DNA of 64,000 nt from Pontimonas salivibrio (GTDB taxonomy: Bacteria > Actinomycetota > Actinomycetes > Actinomycetales > Microbacteriaceae): assembly GCF_002950575.1 (NCBI RefSeq), contig NZ_CP026923.1, positions 1,488,001 to 1,552,000 of the forward strand. The letters run 5' to 3'. The translations under genes and the position numbers were made by a program. Below the pieces are notes generated by a model. The model did not search any database. It was not told the origin of the DNA and saw only the letters and a program-made list of their open reading frames with translations. Each line of letters begins with the position of its first letter. Positions within the stretch are counted from its first letter, which is position 1. Shown piece by piece: positions 60,951 through 64,000 of this stretch.

Positions 60951-61379
60951 TTAGAGCCCGCCCAGCGTTGTCCCCAGGTTGTCAGGCGCATGCATTGGGC
61001 CATCTTGGCCGCCTGAACCTAGACCATGCTGCGCACTCATTTGTGTGGCGCGGCGGTCTTGTGGGCGAGCGTCGCCGTTACCAGGCCCAGCCTCACCACG
61101 TGGGTGGTTCTCGCCTGTGCGATCGAAGGAACCACGGTCGGCGTGTTTTTTGCCCGCTCCGAACTGCCGTTCGCCTTTCTGGCCCCGTTCCCCTCTTTGG
61201 CCCTGCTCCCCTTTTTCACCCTGTTCGCCGCGCTCGTGGGAGTGTTCCTGCACCTGTTCGATTCGGTTCTCGCGGGCGTCGCTGCCGATGGCTGCCCCTG
61301 CGGCAAATGCGCCACCGCCTAACAGAAGCGAACCGACCGCCCCGGCTGCGGTGAGTGTGATTATGTGTGCTGTCTTCAT
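60951..61379 (-). CDS. Small exported protein with collagen-like Gly-X-Y repeats
   Basis: 142 residues. The N-terminus has a hydrophobic segment with a Gly/Ala-rich end (about residues 5-32), a signal peptide or anchor. Residues 51-71 are seven uninterrupted Gly-X-Y triplets of charged and polar residues (GEQGEKGEQGQRGERGQKGER), the pattern of bacterial collagen-like proteins. The remainder is polar, Gly/Asp/His/Arg/Pro rich and probably disordered. ATG 61379 follows GGAGGG; longer frames add an unconvincing N-terminus. No family is recognised. It stands alone between otsB and ilvD. Confidence 0.72.
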   Translation of the reverse strand: MKTAHIITLTAAGAVGSLLLGGGAFAAGAAIGSDARENRIEQVQEHSHERGEQGEKGEQGQRGERGQKGERQFGAGKKHADRGSFDRTGENHPRGEAGPGNGDARPQDRRATQMSAQHGLGSGGQDGPMHAPDNLGTTLGGL

Positions 61380-61481
61380 CGTGCCCTCCAGGCGGGTCCC
61401 TCCCGCGTCAGTTCTGACGTTAACGAGCACTACTTTGCGGAGTATTGGCCAGAACTTGGCGTTGCCTGTCGCTTTTCTATG

Positions 61482-61530
61482 GATTCCCTATGTCTTGGAT
61501 TCCCTGTGTCTTGGAGTCCTGAATGACTTG
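61482..61530. repeat. 16-bp tandem repeat, three units
   Basis: GATTCCCTATGTCTTG (61482), GATTCCCTGTGTCTTG (61498) and a diverged 17-base GAGTCCTGAATGACTTG (61514). It lies between otsB and the collagen-like gene, ending 34 bases from the otsB stop. Confidence 0.7.
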
Positions 61531-61564
61531 GAGCCGTGACCGGGGACGTCACCCCGGGCGTCGT

Positions 61565-62341
61565 TCACTCGCTTCGGAGTGTGGCCACTGAAGCCAAAAA
61601 GTCTGCCACCGCATCCACATCGGCGAGGAAATAGGTGGCCATGCTCTCGCCCGGACCACACCTGATACCCACATCACCCGGGCCCAACACTGCCTGAGCG
61701 TCTTCATCGGTCAGGTCATCGCCGATGAACAGTGTTGCTTCGGGGTGGAGGTGCTGGCGAAGCGCTTCGATACCGTCACCTTTATGTTGTGACTGCAGGG
61801 ACGATTCGATAATCCCGTGGCCGAGTCGAGTGGTCACCCGCTCGCCGTAAGGGGTGATAGCAGCCCGGGCTTTGTGTCGAATCTCTTCTTCAATGTCGGC
61901 AGGCAGTGAGCGGGTGTGCAACGCTGCACCCCACGGTTTTGTTTCTACCCACGCTCCAGGAAACGCTTTAGCGATGGCGACGAAATCATCCCATAGGGCT
62001 TGGCGCTCCACCGGGTCCGCGGTGGGAACCTGAACCACCCCGCCATTGGCGGGGCCTTCCAACTCCACACCGTGGGAGCCAATGAGCCACCACTTCGGGT
62101 CGGCTTCTGACACTTGGCGCAGGTTTGCAAGACCACGACCAGACACCAGCGCCACGGTGGTCTGTGGAGCAGCCGCCAAAGCTTCCACCGCTGCCCTGGC
62201 CTTGGCGGTCATCCTCGCATCGTCTGGAACATCCACCAGGGGTGCGAGGGTTCCATCAAAATCGAGAGCCACCAGTAAGGGTTTAGCTGTCGCAGCGCGC
62301 TGAAGCGCCCGCTCGATTGCCGCATAGTTCTGATCAGTCAC
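61565..62341 (-). CDS. otsB: Trehalose-6-phosphate phosphatase
   Basis: About 258 residues, HAD superfamily. The nucleophile motif is LLVALDFDGTLAPLVD (DFDGT near residue 29), motif II is VSGR, and the final motif is LFIGDDLTDEDAQAV with a preceding basic region (HKGDGIEAL). It dephosphorylates trehalose-6-phosphate. The GTG at 62341, 16 bases after the otsA stop, is preferred; an ATG at 62395 would overlap otsA and extend the N-terminus. No strong ribosome site is visible for either, so translation may rely on coupling. Confidence 0.9.
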   Translation of the reverse strand: MTDQNYAAIERALQRAATAKPLLVALDFDGTLAPLVDVPDDARMTAKARAAVEALAAAPQTTVALVSGRGLANLRQVSEADPKWWLIGSHGVELEGPANGGVVQVPTADPVERQALWDDFVAIAKAFPGAWVETKPWGAALHTRSLPADIEEEIRHKARAAITPYGERVTTRLGHGIIESSLQSQHKGDGIEALRQHLHPEATLFIGDDLTDEDAQAVLGPGDVGIRCGPGESMATYFLADVDAVADFLASVATLRSE

Positions 62342-62357
62342 CGAAGGGCACCAACGT

Positions 62358-63833
62358 TTACCGGCGAGGCTTCGGGGTATGTGGGGTGACGGCATCGAGA
62401 AAGCCGGTCGCCCAGCGTCGCACGTCGTGTTCTTCCACGGTGGCACGCAACTCGGCCATCCGCCTGGTCGCTTCAGCCACCGGCATGTGTGCTGCCGCCA
62501 CAAACGCTTCTTTCATCCCATCGATGTCGTGGGGGTTCACCATCAAGGCCTGATCTAACTCGTCGGCTGCCCCCGTGAACTCACTCAACACCAGCACCCC
62601 TTTGTTGTCGGTGCGTGCCGACACAAACTCTTTGGCCACCAGGTTCATCCCATCGCGAAGCGGGGTGACGACCATGACGTCACAGGCGAGGTAGAGGGCC
62701 ATCATTTCTTCACGTGACATGTTTTGGTGCAAATAGACAATGGCGGGGCGATCCAAATGCCCAAAGTCCCCATTGATACGCCCAACCTGCAATTCAATGT
62801 CGTCGCGCAGTTCCCGGTAGCTCTCCACACGCTCCCTCGACGGGCTTGCCAGTTGCACAAACACTGCGTCGCTGGCCTGCAGGGTGCCCTCTTCCAAGAG
62901 TTCACCAAAGGCTTTCAGTCGATGACTGATGCCTTTGGTGTAATCGAGGCGGTCCACGCCCAGAAAAATCGTGTTGGGGTTACCCAACTCTTCGCGAATT
63001 TCCCGCGACCGTGCAATGACTGAGTCAGTCGTTGCCATCTCAACAATGGCCGCCTGGTCCAAAGAAATGGGGAACGCATCCACCCGCACTTCACGAGTTT
63101 TACTGGCCGTTACCGGAGGGGCGTGGGGGTCGCGGGGAAGTCGGGCGTCGACGGGCACCCGCACGATCGGTTTATTCATCGAATAGCCAAAATTCCGTCG
63201 CACCGCCTGTCGCATATTGGATGCGTCAGCTACACGTTGGAACCCCACCACGTCGGCGCCCAACAGCCCGTGCAAAATTTCTTGCCGCCAGGGCAACTGG
63301 GCGAAAAGTTCATAGGGGGGAAAAGGAATGTGGTGGAAATAGCCGATGCGCAGGTCAGGCCGAAGGCCCCTCAGCATTTGCGGGACAAGTTGAAGCTGGT
63401 AGTCCTGCACCCACACGAAACCGTCCTGCTCGGCAACGGATGCAGCCGCTTCGGCAAAACGCTGGTTCACCCGGGTGTAGGAGTCCCACCATTCGCGGTG
63501 AAACTCGGGAGGAACAATCACGTCGTGGTACAGCGGCCAGATGGTCGCGTTCGACATTCCTTCGTAGTGTTCAGCCAGTTCCTGTTCGCTCATCGACACC
63601 GGCACATAGTGGGTCTTATCGAGGCTGAAAGGTGCCAATTCAGTATCTGCTCGGCCGGGCCAACCCACCCAGGCCGCTTCGCGGCCGGCCATCACCGGCT
63701 GAAGGGCGGCCACCAGGCCGCCAGGACTAGTCACCCACTGGTCTTCACCATCAGCGGTCGGTTTTGCATCAATGGGTAGACGGTTAGAGACGATCACAAA
63801 ATCAACACGGGGTGTGCGGGTAGTGCGAGCCAT
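62358..63833 (-). CDS. otsA: Trehalose-6-phosphate synthase
   Basis: About 491 residues, GT20 family. Family marks are [11 protein letters not shown] at the N-terminus, [38 protein letters not shown] and [20 protein letters not shown]; donor-site residues follow in [15 protein letters not shown]. It makes trehalose-6-phosphate from a nucleotide-glucose donor and glucose-6-phosphate. ATG 63833 follows GGGAGGTGGGAAG. It precedes otsB, completing trehalose synthesis, an osmoprotectant and stress sugar. A -10-like TAGCCT lies at 63872-63877 on the minus strand. Confidence 0.95.
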   Translation of the reverse strand: MARTTRTPRVDFVIVSNRLPIDAKPTADGEDQWVTSPGGLVAALQPVMAGREAAWVGWPGRADTELAPFSLDKTHYVPVSMSEQELAEHYEGMSNATIWPLYHDVIVPPEFHREWWDSYTRVNQRFAEAAASVAEQDGFVWVQDYQLQLVPQMLRGLRPDLRIGYFHHIPFPPYELFAQLPWRQEILHGLLGADVVGFQRVADASNMRQAVRRNFGYSMNKPIVRVPVDARLPRDPHAPPVTASKTREVRVDAFPISLDQAAIVEMATTDSVIARSREIREELGNPNTIFLGVDRLDYTKGISHRLKAFGELLEEGTLQASDAVFVQLASPSRERVESYRELRDDIELQVGRINGDFGHLDRPAIVYLHQNMSREEMMALYLACDVMVVTPLRDGMNLVAKEFVSARTDNKGVLVLSEFTGAADELDQALMVNPHDIDGMKEAFVAAAHMPVAEATRRMAELRATVEEHDVRRWATGFLDAVTPHTPKPRR

Positions 63834-63973
63834 CAACTTCCCACCTCCCCGAGCACATTTGACGGCTTTCAGGCTAGCACCGGGCGAATTGTCGGGAAAA
63901 AGACAGCGAGGACTTTGCCAACACGTCACCTTTTAGTCACCTCGCTCCAAGTCGACCGCGGGAGGATGACGTC

Positions 63974-64000
63974 ATGGTTCAGATTGGAATGAGCACCAGC
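63974..64000 (+). CDS. Possible start of a gene cut by the right edge
   Basis: ATG 63974 begins MVQIGMSTS and is preceded by GGGAGGA nine bases upstream. It would be divergent from otsA. With only nine codons visible, the call rests on the ribosome site and position. Confidence 0.35.

Noticed and set aside
62342-62503. Longer otsB starting at 62395 or 62503
   Set aside because: Both overlap the otsA coding region, and the added residues do not resemble the phosphatase family.

Overview
The window reads as a chromosomal segment of an actinobacterium, most likely a Microbacteriaceae-type organism with a compact genome. It carries several Actinomycetota-specific families: AdnA/AdnB, UPF0182, DUF3107, DUF3117, the actinobacterial DapD, and the UvrD2/NudC neighbourhood. 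Base composition is high-GC throughout, genes are tightly packed, and no gap exceeds about 250 bases. Many genes begin 6-9 bases after a TANNNT -10 hexamer, the signature of leaderless transcription. I found no phage, insertion sequence, integrase, CRISPR array or replication origin.

Layout. (1) 1-1909: three minus-strand genes of unknown function: one cut by the window edge, one PKD-fold exported protein and one lipoprotein. (2) 2027-13605: a glycerol-use locus. A SorC-type regulator diverges from glpD-glpS-glpT-glpP-glpQ-DUF2160-glpV, followed by an aldo/keto reductase and a convergent glpK. The same palindrome (core GCACGTTCGTGC) lies before glpD/regulator and before glpK, suggesting one regulon. 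(3) 13769-17544: a methyltransferase-like gene, a VIT/CCC1 metal transporter, a DEAD-box helicase with a long basic N-terminus, and the initiator tRNA-fMet. (4) 17591-38284: a block whose order resembles Mycobacterium tuberculosis Rv3193c-Rv3211: UPF0182, PDZ-Lon protease, DUF2342-type protein, cyclodehydratase-like protein, UvrD2, NudC, a degenerate phosphotransferase, AdnB, AdnA, DUF3107, ferritin-like protein and RhlE-type helicase. A family 61 glycosyltransferase sits inside it. (5) 38397-45401: PHP phosphoesterase, aminopeptidase P, MgtE, a stress-protein-like membrane protein, Mrp ATPase, TatB, O-methyltransferase and DUF3117. (6) 45474-60869: amino-acid biosynthesis: dapE/dapD, gltA, dapC with fdxA, ilvE, leuB, serA, ilvC, ilvN, ilvB and ilvD. 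(7) 60951-63833: a small exported protein with a collagen-like stretch, then otsB and otsA for trehalose.

How they work together. The glp genes import glycerol (ABC transporter), phosphorylate it (GlpK) and oxidise glycerol-3-phosphate (GlpD). The block at 24-36 kb is DNA and RNA maintenance: UvrD2 and AdnAB for recombination and repair, NudC for NAD or NAD-capped RNA, and the DEAD-box protein for RNA remodelling. The block at 45-61 kb supplies diaminopimelate, branched-chain amino acids and serine.

The observations most worth a second look are: the ABC ATPase pair whose sequence defects all fall into one of the two composite ATP sites; three successive inverted repeats before glpV; the shared glp palindrome; recurrent 7-16 bp tandem repeats between genes, some starting in stop codons; interlocked divergent leaderless promoters; and a degenerate kinase-like gene.
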